Source: Kibdelosporangium banguiense
Lineage (GTDB): Bacteria > Actinomycetota > Actinomycetes > Mycobacteriales > Pseudonocardiaceae
DNA length: 64,000 nucleotides
Reading direction: 5' to 3'
NCBI RefSeq assembly: GCF_017876405.1
Contig: NZ_JAGINW010000001.1
Coordinates: 819,203-883,202, forward strand
The notes below the pieces were generated by a model. It did not search any database and was not told where the DNA came from. It saw nothing but the letters and a program-made list of their open reading frames with translations. The position numbers were made by a program, and so were the translations under genes. Each line of letters starts with the position of its first letter. The first letter of the stretch is position 1. Shown one piece after another: positions 27,431 to 35,084 of this stretch.

Positions 27431-27790
27431 TCACTCCTTGGTCAGGTACGCGTTCGGGAGCGCGACGTAGACGTCGCCGTCTACGACCTTGACGGGATGG
27501 ACGGCGACCGGGACAGAGGCCGGTGGACGGAGCGGCATTCCGGTGCGGAGGTCGAACTTCGCCAGGTGCAGAGTGCACTCGACGGCACCGTCCTCCACCC
27601 ATCCCTCGGCGAGGGAATATGTGTCGTGCGTGCAGGTGTCGTCGAGGCAGAAGACCTCCTCGTCCTGGACGAACACGGCGACCGGCGGCAGGGTGCCGAG
27701 CCGGAGACCTTCGTCCTCGGGCACCGCGTCGAGTGCGCAGGCCCGTCGCCACGTGCGGCCCTCGATGTCATCGATCGTCATGGCGCTCAT
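27431..27790 (-). CDS. Rieske ferredoxin of the dioxygenase system
   Basis: This 119-residue Rieske protein has ligands C53 and H55 (DTCTHD) and C72 and H75 (ECTLHLAKFD). It is about 10 residues longer at the N-terminus than typical BphA3. It carries electrons from the FAD reductase to the oxygenase. The ATG overlaps the beta-subunit stop (ATGA); an internal ATG 9 nt later is the alternative start. Confidence 0.95.
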   Translation of the reverse strand: MSAMTIDDIEGRTWRRACALDAVPEDEGLRLGTLPPVAVFVQDEEVFCLDDTCTHDTYSLAEGWVEDGAVECTLHLAKFDLRTGMPLRPPASVPVAVHPVKVVDGDVYVALPNAYLTKE

Positions 27791-28365
27791 AGCAGGATGG
27801 AGAGGCTGGGGACGAGCAAGGTCGCCTGCTCCAGAACGATCTTGCGACCCGCGATGACGAACGGGTAGCCCGTGGCGTCGATGTCGGCTCGCCGCAACAC
27901 GTCGAAGCGCTCGCCGACGAACCAGTCCTCATGCCGCTCGAGCCGGCTGCGGTAGACGTAGAAGTTCGACGTCACCGCCAATTCGCCCGCGTCGCCGGGC
28001 GTGACCCGCACGTTGGTGATCAGGCGACGCGTGCGCGACGGCGGTTCCTCCGACCACGAGATCCCCGAGGTGAGGCGGCGGACACGGCCCTTGAGGTAGT
28101 AGAGGGTGTCGTCGATGTACGCCGCCTGGTTCTCGTCGGAGATCTCCCGGTCGCGTTCACGATGGGTTCGTGTCATCCGCGTGGGCGCCCAATAGTGGAC
28201 GTCCTCAGTGAACAGCTCGATCCACTCGACGTAGCGGTGCTCGTCGAGCAACTGCGCCTCCGCAAAGAGGAACTGCTCGACCTCGTGCTGGGTCTCGACG
28301 TCAACGCGCCGGTACGCCGAGCCCGTGCCGACATACGGGTTCAACTGCCCCTCGACGGTGGTCAT
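27787..28365 (-). CDS. Ring-hydroxylating dioxygenase, small (beta) subunit
   Basis: This 192-residue SnoaL-like beta subunit has EVEQFLFAEAQLLDEHRYVE, WIELFTEDVHYWAP and TRRLITNVRV, canonical for small subunits of alpha3beta3 dioxygenases, where they are structural. The ATG overlaps the alpha-subunit stop by 4 bp and its stop overlaps the ferredoxin start by 4 bp, so the oxygenase components are translationally coupled. Confidence 0.96.
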   Translation of the reverse strand: MTTVEGQLNPYVGTGSAYRRVDVETQHEVEQFLFAEAQLLDEHRYVEWIELFTEDVHYWAPTRMTRTHRERDREISDENQAAYIDDTLYYLKGRVRRLTSGISWSEEPPSRTRRLITNVRVTPGDAGELAVTSNFYVYRSRLERHEDWFVGERFDVLRRADIDATGYPFVIAGRKIVLEQATLLVPSLSILL

Positions 28366-29714
28366 ACTTCCCGCACCTCCTGGGGAACGGCGGTGGCGGT
28401 GGCCTGACGTTCGGCGTCGAGCTCGGCAATCTCCGACCACGACAGTCCGCTCATCAGGTCCGCCCATCGCCGGTAGAAGCCCCGGGCCGCGGTCTCGCTG
28501 AAGGCGTCGTTGGTCTCACCCGGCTGCCCGTGGACGTCACGCTCCTCGTGCCCGAGACCCATCTGGGCGTTGAACGTGTTGTGCCGGGCCTTCCAGCCCC
28601 GCAGCACCTGCTGGATCTCCGTCCAGTTCTCGCCGTCGTCGGTCTCGAACGACCCGGCCGGACTGAAGGTCCGCTGAGTACCGAGACGGATGTCGGCCTT
28701 GACCTCCTCAGGCGCGTCCTTGGGCACGTAGGTCCACGCCCAGACCTCGATCTGGCCCGGGCCACGCGGATGCCAGACGCGCATCGTGGCGGGGCTGCCC
28801 AGCCAGGAGAAGTTCGGAAAGATCGTGTTGTGCCCAGCGACCCTGAGCGCCCGGTCCTCGCCGACGTTGCGGAACACCTCATCCTTGTTCGCCGCCACCC
28901 ACGCGGCGTAATCCCCGGTCCCGTACGTGGGATCCGGCCCACCCAACGCCTCGGACCAGAAGCTTCCGGCACCGTGACCGTTGCCGCCGAACTGACGGCC
29001 CGGCGTCTGCGACTGGTAGCTGATCCCAGCCCAGTACGCCGGATTGTCCACGAGCGCCATCAACGCCGAAGCATGCGAGCTCTGGGCGTGGTAGATGTCG
29101 CTGGCGAACTGCTCACTGGCGAACTTCCAGTTGCAGTCGATGACCCACTTCGATGTCCCACCGACGAACTCGAGACCGTTGTCCCAGCGACCGACGACGG
29201 CGTCGAAGTAGTACGCCATGTCACCGAGGTACTCCTCGAACTCCGGTGCCTCCTCAGACCAGGTGCCGAAATAGAAACCCTTGTACTCGGCGACCCGTGG
29301 AACCTTGAGCGCACCCCACTTGCTCTTGTCGATCTCGTTGCGGTAGGCGCGATCCTCCAACGGGACATTGATGAGATTGCCCTCGAGGTCGTAGGCCCAC
29401 CCGTGGTAGGTGCAGGTGAACGTCTTGCTGGTGCCCTCGTCGCTGCGGCAGATCCGCATGCCGCGGTGGCGGCACTGGTTGAGAAACGCCTTGACCGACC
29501 CGTCCCGTTGCCGGACCACCAGGACCGGGTCCTCGCCCATGTAGGTCTGGACGAAGTCGCCTCGGTTGGGCAACTGCGAGCCATGGGCCAGGAACAACCA
29601 GCTGCGGCCGAAAACCAGCTCCAGCTCCTGCTCGTAGATGGCCTGGTCGGCGTAGATCGCGGGGTTGACGTACCCGCGGTCGGGGTCGACCAGTCCGGAG
29701 ACCGGCGTCGCCAT
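28362..29714 (-). CDS. Ring-hydroxylating dioxygenase, large (alpha) subunit
   Basis: This 450-residue catalytic subunit has the Rieske ligands C81, H83, C101 and H104 (CRHRG, CTYHGW). The mononuclear iron facial triad begins D206-x2-H209-x4-H214 (SDIYHAQSSH), the spacing of naphthalene-dioxygenase-type enzymes rather than the H-x5-H of biphenyl enzymes. It adds O2 to an aromatic ring to give a cis-dihydrodiol. The substrate cannot be read from sequence. Its ATG shares one base with the extradiol dioxygenase stop (TGATG). Confidence 0.96.
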   Translation of the reverse strand: MATPVSGLVDPDRGYVNPAIYADQAIYEQELELVFGRSWLFLAHGSQLPNRGDFVQTYMGEDPVLVVRQRDGSVKAFLNQCRHRGMRICRSDEGTSKTFTCTYHGWAYDLEGNLINVPLEDRAYRNEIDKSKWGALKVPRVAEYKGFYFGTWSEEAPEFEEYLGDMAYYFDAVVGRWDNGLEFVGGTSKWVIDCNWKFASEQFASDIYHAQSSHASALMALVDNPAYWAGISYQSQTPGRQFGGNGHGAGSFWSEALGGPDPTYGTGDYAAWVAANKDEVFRNVGEDRALRVAGHNTIFPNFSWLGSPATMRVWHPRGPGQIEVWAWTYVPKDAPEEVKADIRLGTQRTFSPAGSFETDDGENWTEIQQVLRGWKARHNTFNAQMGLGHEERDVHGQPGETNDAFSETAARGFYRRWADLMSGLSWSEIAELDAERQATATAVPQEVREV

Positions 29715-30610
29715 CAGGCATCGCCTCCCGCAGCGGCCGGCTCCGGCGCCCCGGCGAAGTGGTGGCCCCAGATGCTCGGCGCCTCGTAGTGGCCGACCTT
29801 CCAGGTCGCGTCGTCGACCAGCAGGCCGTTGAACCCGTACTCGATCGCGAAGCCCGACGGCGTATTGAGGTAGAAGGAGGTCATCCGGTCGTTGGTGTGC
29901 TCGCCGATGGTCATCGTGACCGGGAACGGACCGCTCCGCACAAGGTCAAGAGCCCGGCCCACGTCCTCCAGTGAGCCGACCTCGACCATCAGGTGCCCCA
30001 GAGCGGCGGGCGCGCCGGGGAACGTCGCGAACGCCGCGGTGTGGTGGCGGGGGTTGCAGTGCAGGAAGATGGCGTTCTCCTCGCCGAGGGCGATCGTGTC
30101 GCTGAGCCGGAACCCGAGCAGGTCCTGGTAGAAGGCGGCGGCCTTCGGCGCGTCCGTCGAACTCATGAACACGTGGCCGAGGCCGAGGTCGCCACAGACG
30201 AACCGGACACCGCGCGGGGACACGAACGGCGCGTTGCTGGTCGACTGACCGACGTGCGCCTCGATGAGGTTGCCGTCGAAGTCCTTGAACTTGACCAGGC
30301 GCTGCACCCGGCGGGCGGCGGCGAGCTCGGCGTCCTCGGTGACCTCGATCCCCTTCTCGGTCAGGTTGGCAACGAGCTGGTCGAGCGCCGCGGAGTCGGC
30401 GACGGCGAAACCGAGCGCCACCAGCGCGTCGATTCCGGGCTCCCCGTCCTGGACGACCAGGCGGAACGCCTTGTCGTCGGTGCGGAACAGGGCCGTCGAG
30501 TCGTCGGCCCCCTCGACGAGCTGGGCGCCGAGGACCTTCGTGCCGAACTCTTTCCACTGCTCGAGCGGCCCGCGCACCACCAGGTAGCCGAGTGCGGCGA
30601 TCTTGCTCAT
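29714..30610 (-). CDS. Type I extradiol dioxygenase (BphC-like)
   Basis: This 298-residue two-domain vicinal oxygen chelate protein has iron ligands H146 (GLGHVFM), H206 (ALGHLMVEV) and E257 (FAIEYGF), with catalytic H191-region RHHTAAF as in 2,3-dihydroxybiphenyl 1,2-dioxygenases. It opens the catechol by meta cleavage. It is first in the operon extradiol/alpha/beta/ferredoxin/dihydrodiol dehydrogenase/reductase. The ATG is preceded by GGAGGACC. It is divergent from the MCP hydrolase, with dyads between them. Confidence 0.96.
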   Translation of the reverse strand: MSKIAALGYLVVRGPLEQWKEFGTKVLGAQLVEGADDSTALFRTDDKAFRLVVQDGEPGIDALVALGFAVADSAALDQLVANLTEKGIEVTEDAELAAARRVQRLVKFKDFDGNLIEAHVGQSTSNAPFVSPRGVRFVCGDLGLGHVFMSSTDAPKAAAFYQDLLGFRLSDTIALGEENAIFLHCNPRHHTAAFATFPGAPAALGHLMVEVGSLEDVGRALDLVRSGPFPVTMTIGEHTNDRMTSFYLNTPSGFAIEYGFNGLLVDDATWKVGHYEAPSIWGHHFAGAPEPAAAGGDA

Positions 30611-30692
30611 GGGTCCTCCATTGGGGACGGTTCAACGGCGAACTCGCCGGTGCCGATGAGCATGTGCCCCCGGTGACCTCACGCCGGTGTTC

Positions 30693-30760
30693 CGTTCCGG
30701 CCGCCGGAACGCATTTCTCCGCGCCGGTTCGCCGGGAATCAAGGTTCCGGTGTCTGGAAC
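30693..30760. promoter_or_regulatory. Two operator-like dyads in the extradiol/hydrolase divergent region
   Basis: CGTTCCGG-CCG-CCGGAACG (30693-30711, 8-bp perfect arms) and GTTCCGG-TGT-CTGGAAC (30744-30760, one mismatch) share the half-site GTTCCGG. They occupy the 190-bp divergent region and probably bind one regulator, with the IclR or TetR of this cluster as candidates, to control both transcripts. Confidence 0.65.
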
Positions 30761-30801
30761 ACCCGCGCCCCGCCCGGTTCGGCCGGCCGTAGAAGGAGGA
30801 C

Positions 30802-31650
30802 ATGACTGACACCGGCACCGTCCAGCCCGTCGACCGATTCGTCGACGTCCCGAACTTCCGGATCCACTATGTCGAGGCCGGCACGGGTCACCCCGTCGTG
30901 CTGCTGCACGGCAGCGGGCCCGGAGCCACCGGGCTGACCAACTTCTCCCCGAACATCGGCCCGTTGGCGGCGAAGTTCCGCGTTATCGCGGTCGACATGC
31001 CGGGATGGGGCGAAAGCGACACCCAGACCGAGGAAACCGGCCGCGACCACGTGAAGGCATTGGTCGATCTGCTGGACAAACTCGGGATCGACAAGGCAGC
31101 GCTCGTCGGCAACTCGATGGGCGGGGTGACGTCCGTGTCGGCCGCGATCCTGCATCCCGAACGGGTCTCGCACCTGGTGACCATGGGCACGCCCGCACCC
31201 ATCCCGGGGGTGTTCTCGCCCGGCGGAGGACTCACTGAGGGGCTCAAGATCCTGATGCACGCCTACCGGGAACCGACACCGGAGAACATGAAGCGGCTGG
31301 TCCAGGTGATGTGCTTCGACCAGAAGACGGCCACCGACGAGCTTGCCGCGGCCCGCTCGGCCGCCGCATTGGCGCGACCCGATCACCTCGACAGCTGGAA
31401 CGCGCAGTACAGCGGCCCGCCCAAGATGCCCCCGTACTGGGAGCTCGCCGGGCGGCTGGGGGCCATCACCGCACCCACACTGATCATGCACGGGCGCGAC
31501 GACCGGGTCGTCCACTTCGAGAACAGCCTGCAGCTGGTAACCCGGATCCAGGACAGCCGGATGGTGCTGTTCAACCGGTGTGGTCACTGGGCCCAGATCG
31601 AGCACGCCGCGGAGTTCAACCGACTGGTCTCCGCCTTCATCGACGCGTGA
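30802..31650 (+). CDS. Meta-cleavage product hydrolase (BphD-like)
   Basis: This 282-residue alpha/beta hydrolase has HGSGPGATG, the nucleophile Ser105 in GNSMGG, the acid in HGRDDRVV (about residue 233) and His262 in CGHWAQIE. The HGSGPGA and CGHW motifs are the signature of C-C bond hydrolases of the MCP family. It cleaves the ring-fission product to a dienoate and an acid. It is transcribed divergently from the extradiol dioxygenase operon, and a hairpin follows its stop. Confidence 0.96.
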   Translation: MTDTGTVQPVDRFVDVPNFRIHYVEAGTGHPVVLLHGSGPGATGLTNFSPNIGPLAAKFRVIAVDMPGWGESDTQTEETGRDHVKALVDLLDKLGIDKAALVGNSMGGVTSVSAAILHPERVSHLVTMGTPAPIPGVFSPGGGLTEGLKILMHAYREPTPENMKRLVQVMCFDQKTATDELAAARSAAALARPDHLDSWNAQYSGPPKMPPYWELAGRLGAITAPTLIMHGRDDRVVHFENSLQLVTRIQDSRMVLFNRCGHWAQIEHAAEFNRLVSAFIDA

Positions 31651-31660
31651 ACCCCCTTTC

Positions 31661-31685
31661 GGGCCGGGCGGTCAACGCCCGGCCC
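31661..31685 (+). terminator. Hairpin after the MCP hydrolase gene
   Basis: A perfect 10-bp stem GGGCCGGGCG / CGCCCGGCCC with loop GTCAA begins 11 bp after the stop. There is no T-run, which is common in high-GC actinomycetes. Confidence 0.7.
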
Positions 31686-31919
31686 GGCAGGATCATGCCC
31701 CGACCACAGGCACCGGTTCCTGCTGGACAAGTGGGTCGCGGCGAGCGCGCCTCGCGACAACCGCCGAAAGTGTGCCCACGACGGCCAGCCTTTTGTTGGG
31801 CGGCACGTCGGCGAACCGCAGTCCGTGGTCCTCGGATCGTGGTCAATGCTGCACGTCCTTCGGGTGCCCGAACAGAGGAAGGTCCGTCTTCGACCCCTGC
31901 GGGCCGGGGGTGGACAGAC

Positions 31920-31977
31920 AAGTGGGCTAAGCTGCCCACTTATCACCGTAAACGGAAGTGGGCATGACTGCCCACAT
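31920..31977. promoter_or_regulatory. Double operator B, AAGTGGGC-N6-GCCCACTT
   Basis: The dyads are 31920-31941 (8-bp perfect arms) and 31956-31977 (one mismatch in the last arm). They lie 17 bp before the ATG of the TetR gene at 31994 and match double operator A at 21006-21063 in arms, 6-bp spacers and inter-dyad ACCGTAA. The adjacent TetR is the obvious candidate to bind both. Confidence 0.8.
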
Positions 31978-31993
31978 GTCGGAGGCTGGTGAC

Positions 31994-32566
31994 ATGAGCC
32001 ACACGAGCCAGAAGCCACGAGGGCTGCGATCGGACGCAGAGCGCAACCGCGACCGCATGCTGGACGCTGCCCGAACGGCCTTCAGGGAACTGGGCGCGGA
32101 GGCCCCGATGATCGAGATCGCACGTCGTGCGGGGCTCGGGACCGCGACGCTGTACCGGCGGTTTCCGACGCGGGAAGATCTCCTGGCCGCCGTGTTCTCG
32201 GACCGGCTGACCGGATGCGACGACTCAGCTCGTGCCGCACTGGAGAATCCCCGCCCCTGGGACGGGCTCGTCGAGCACATCACGCACCTGACGAGCATGC
32301 AACTGGAGGATCGGGCTTTCACGGCGGTCTTTCTCTACGAGTTCCCGCCGGACAGTCCGGTCAACAGCTCACGTCAGGCAGCCGGCGAGAACCTGCGACA
32401 GCTGCTCGACGCGGCCAAGGCCAGTGGGGACCTGCGCGGCGACGTCACCGCGGAGGACATCCTGGTCTTGTTGAAAGCGCACGACGGAGTGGTTCGCTGG
32501 GCGAAGGACACCGAAGCAGAAAGCCAGCGGTTCATCGACCGGTTTCTCAGTGGGCTTCATGTGTGA
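31994..32566 (+). CDS. TetR-family regulator, predicted AAGTGGGC-dyad binder
   Basis: The product is 190 residues from the ATG preceded by GGAGG at 8 nt; upstream in-frame ATGs lie inside the operator. The HTH reads RMLDAARTAFRELGAEAP, MIEIARRAGLGTATLYRRF and PTREDLLAAVF. The C-terminal half is the common actinobacterial TetR ligand domain. It lies alone between the MCP hydrolase and integrase debris. Shared operators link it to the quinone-oxidoreductase-like genes at 19018-20939, suggesting the two loci were once adjacent or form a regulon. Confidence 0.9.
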   Translation: MSHTSQKPRGLRSDAERNRDRMLDAARTAFRELGAEAPMIEIARRAGLGTATLYRRFPTREDLLAAVFSDRLTGCDDSARAALENPRPWDGLVEHITHLTSMQLEDRAFTAVFLYEFPPDSPVNSSRQAAGENLRQLLDAAKASGDLRGDVTAEDILVLLKAHDGVVRWAKDTEAESQRFIDRFLSGLHV

Positions 32567-32906
32567 CAGTGGCGAACCACCCGATTCAGGGAATCAGGGC
32601 AGTTCCAACGCCGCCCAGTAGTCACCGACTGACACAAGATCATCTTCCGCCGCGGCAGCCACGTCCTCCACGGCGCCAGGAGGACGCCGAGGGATTCATC
32701 GGCTGGCGTGCACAACATCAGAGTCGTTATACACCAATAACATCTCGAAATTGTCCAATTAGGATTGACGGGAAGCCCGCGGTGTCACCGCCAACTGCCG
32801 GAGTGTCGGTACAGGGCTTGCGCTCGTGATCAACTTGCGGAGTCCGTTCGGCAAGCGCATCACAGATCTGTCCACACACGACAGAAGCTCTTCTCGGGAG
32901 ACAGTG
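32567..32906. other. Gap without a supported gene
   Basis: No frame has a credible start or domain. The stretch ends with a possible ribosome binding site (GGGAGACAG) for the integrase remnant at 32907. Confidence 0.3.
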
Positions 32907-33105
32907 ATGGCCTGGATCGAGCAGACCGGCAAACACTCGTGGCGCGTCCGCTACCCGCGCGATGACGGCACGTACGGCTCAGAATCCGGCTTCCACACCA
33001 GGAAAGCCGCCGAAGACTACGCCCACGACCTGGACACCGACCGCCGTCGTGACACCTGGCTCGATCCCGCCGGAGCCAGGCTTGACACTGGATTCGAAGG
33101 GCTCG
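32907..33105 (+). pseudogene. Tyrosine integrase, N-terminal remnant
   Basis: From ATG 32907 the frame reads MAWIEQTGKHSWRVRYPRDD, GTYGSESGFHTRKAAEDYAH and DLDTDRRRDTWLDPAGARLD. This is the N-terminal arm-binding region of actinomycete tyrosine recombinases encoded by integrative elements. The core and catalytic domains are gone. The frame runs within 15 bp into att-like copy 2, so everything between the integrase N-terminus and the att site was deleted. Confidence 0.85.
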
Positions 33106-33115
33106 ATCAGGGAAG

Positions 33116-33155
33116 TGGAGCTGAGGGGATTCGAACCCCTGACCCCCACACTGCC
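33116..33155 (-). repeat. tRNA-Ala 3'-end / att-like repeat, copy 2
   Basis: TGGAGCTGAGGGG and the T-arm complement match the other copies. The 3' flank diverges sooner than copies 1, 4 and 5, although GTTCCATTCACT and a TTGAGCGCAG-type tail are still recognisable up to about 33240. It lies immediately after the integrase N-terminal remnant. Confidence 0.8.
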
Positions 33156-33419
33156 ATCGGCCCAAAAGGACTCTCACCAGCAGAAACCAAGGAACGCCAG
33201 CACAAACCGGTTCCATTCACTGCTGTTGAGCGCAGTGAAAGGCATCGGGACCGAACTTCGCGGAAGGAAGCTGCGAGCGTACGCGGTCGAGGTCGCCGAA
33301 CCTGAGGAAGTCGAGCGGCTGCGGGCCTACCAGGTAGTCAGAGCCAGAGACGCTCACTACCCGGTCGAGCAACCAGACCTGCAGATGCAACGGTTCGCAG
33401 CGGATATCGGGGAAGAAGA

Positions 33420-33841
33420 CGCCGCCGAAGAATCCTTCTACCTCGACCAGATCAGGCTGCATGCCTTCGCAGGGATCCCAGACCTCGGCGTGCAACTGGC
33501 CACCTTCCGCATCGTGCAGGAGGCCCTGACCAACGCCCTCAAGCACGCTGGCCCGCGCACCACCGTCGACCTGAGCCTGGCGGCCGACTCCTGCCAGGTC
33601 CACATCGTCGTGCACGACAGCGGCCCGCCCGACGACGAACCCGCGCCGGCGGCCAACCGGCTTGAGCGCCGTTTTAACAGTCGTTTCAGGTTCGCTCGGT
33701 ATGAAGTAGGCATCGCCGGGCGACGCGGGTCTCGGCCTCGCCGGCATGGCCGAACGCGCCGCGCTCTACGGCGGCACGGTCAGCGCCGGCCCCGCATCGG
33801 ACGGCGGCTGGACCGTCTACGCGACCCTGAAAGGCAGCCAT
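33420..33841 (+). pseudogene. NarL-system sensor histidine kinase, C-terminal remnant
   Basis: ATFRIVQEALTNALKHAGPR and VHIVVHDSGPPDDEP are the N- and G1-box regions of a DesK/NarX-type HATPase. After a roughly 58-bp insertion (33658-33716) another frame continues LGLAGMAERAALYGGTVSAG and GGWTVYATL to a TGA inside the start region of the response regulator. The dimerisation His domain is missing. The kinase was therefore cut at the 5' end near the att repeat and also disrupted by a small repeat. Confidence 0.85.
33658..33716. repeat. Short dispersed repeat, copy 1 (inside kinase remnant)
   Basis: This segment of about 59 bp includes TTTCAGGTTCGCTCGGTATG and AAGTAGGC. It aligns to 36436-36492 (CTCAGATTCGCTCGATACGA, AAGTAGCC) in the same orientation. 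It interrupts an otherwise continuous HATPase reading frame, so it behaves like a small insertion. No clear target duplication was seen. Confidence 0.6.
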
Positions 33842-33843
33842 TC

Positions 33844-34509
33844 ATGATCTCTGTGCTCGTAGTGGACGCCCAGCCGCTGCAGCGCTTCGGGTTTCGCATG
33901 CTGCTGGAGAGCACCCCCGACACCAAGATCGTCGGTGAGGCCGAGAACGGCGCCGAGGCCGTTCGGTGGACCACCGAGCTGCATCCCGACGTGGTGCTGA
34001 TGGACACCCGCATGCCGGGCGTCGACGGGATCGAGGCCACCCGGCGCATCGTCGCCGCCGGTGGGCGTTCGCGGATCCTGGTGCTGACGACGTTCGACGT
34101 GGACCGGTACGCGCTCGCCGCGCTGCGGGCCGGGGCGAGCGGTTTCCTGCTGAAGGACACCCGCCCGGAGGAGCTGCTCGCCGGCATCCGGGCCGTCGCC
34201 GCCGGGGACGCGGTGATCGCGCCGGCGCTGACTCGGCGGCTGCTCGACGCGTTCGCCGACCGGCTCGGCGATGACCTCTGCGGGCCCGTGCGGGAGGATC
34301 CCCGGCTGGACTCCCTGACCGGCCGCGAGCGCGAGATCCTCGTCGCCATCGGCCAGGGCCTCACCAACGGCGAGATCGCGCAACGGTTCACGCTGTCGGA
34401 GTCGACGGTGAAGACCCACGTCGGGCGGGTCCTCGCCAAGATCGGCGCACGGGACCGGATCCAGGCCGTCATCCTCGCCTACGACCTGAGACTCACCCGG
34501 CCGATTTAG
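33844..34509 (+). CDS. NarL/FixJ-type response regulator
   Basis: This 221-residue protein has a receiver domain with phospho-acceptor Asp54 (VVLMDTRMPGVDG) and KDTRPEELL carrying the conserved Lys. The LuxR HTH at the C-terminus reads SLTGREREILVAIGQGLTN, GEIAQRFTLSESTVKTHV and GRVLAKIGARDR. It directly follows the wrecked kinase, so it is now an orphan that may be silent or driven by another kinase. A bidirectional hairpin follows its stop. Confidence 0.94.
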   Translation: MISVLVVDAQPLQRFGFRMLLESTPDTKIVGEAENGAEAVRWTTELHPDVVLMDTRMPGVDGIEATRRIVAAGGRSRILVLTTFDVDRYALAALRAGASGFLLKDTRPEELLAGIRAVAAGDAVIAPALTRRLLDAFADRLGDDLCGPVREDPRLDSLTGREREILVAIGQGLTNGEIAQRFTLSESTVKTHVGRVLAKIGARDRIQAVILAYDLRLTRPI

Positions 34510-34568
34510 CGCTTCATCTCGCGCGTCCGTCGGGGACGCGACCGTAGTTCCCAGCCGCACCGCTCGAA

Positions 34569-34593
34569 CGGCCCGCCGAGTTCCGGCGGGCCG
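34569..34593. terminator. Bidirectional hairpin terminator
   Basis: CGGCCCGCCG / CGGCGGGCCG is a perfect 10-bp stem with loop AGTTC. It lies between the convergent response regulator and Rieske lipoprotein genes, followed by a short CTTTCT run on the + strand. Confidence 0.75.
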
Positions 34594-34604
34594 CCGACAC
34601 CTTT

Positions 34605-35006
34605 CTAGGCGGTCACGACTGAGTCGCCGCTGATCTTCACCGGGATCGGGGTCAGGCCGGTGGTCGCCGGTCCCTTCTTCCTATCGCCGGTCGAGGCGTC
34701 GAAGACGCTGCCGTGGCCGGGGCATGTGATGGTGCCGCCCGCCGGTTTCGAGACCGTCACACCCGCGTGCGGGCAGACCGGGTCGAGCCCTTTGACCTCG
34801 TTCTCCGATGGCCGGACGATCAGGACTTTGCCTGACGGTCCGTCCACGATCGCCCCGCTGCCGACCGGGACGTCGGCCAGCTTGGCCAACGGCGTGCCAC
34901 CGGAGTTGGCGGCGGGTGTCTTGGACGAGCAGGCGGCCAGGGAAACCGGTGCGACCAGACCGGCTAGCAGGCCGCAGACAACCATGCGGCGTGTTGGATC
35001 TGGCAA
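34605..35006 (-). CDS. Rieske 2Fe-2S lipoprotein
   Basis: This protein of about 133 residues begins with PDPTRRMVVCGLLAGLVAP, which combines a twin-Arg-like start, a hydrophobic segment and the lipobox SLAAC. The Rieske ligands are in PVCPHAGV and ITCPGHGSVFD. It is predicted to be a membrane-anchored extracytoplasmic electron carrier. TTG at 35006 was chosen because AGGAGG lies 7 nt upstream; the ATG at 35027 precedes that Shine-Dalgarno. It follows the copper monooxygenase gene by 78 bp in the same direction and may donate electrons to it (inference). Confidence 0.85.
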   Translation of the reverse strand: MPDPTRRMVVCGLLAGLVAPVSLAACSSKTPAANSGGTPLAKLADVPVGSGAIVDGPSGKVLIVRPSENEVKGLDPVCPHAGVTVSKPAGGTITCPGHGSVFDASTGDRKKGPATTGLTPIPVKISGDSVVTA

Positions 35007-35084
35007 GACGATGCCTCCTGGGCGCAAACAGTGGTGGTTTTCGGCTTGTTGACCTCAGTGAGCTCACACACGATCGACGCTTCG

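Noticed and set aside
35058..35067. Palindrome GTGAGCTCAC between the copper monooxygenase and Rieske genes
   Set aside because: Only 10 bp, without a second copy or a nearby regulator; too weak to call an operator.
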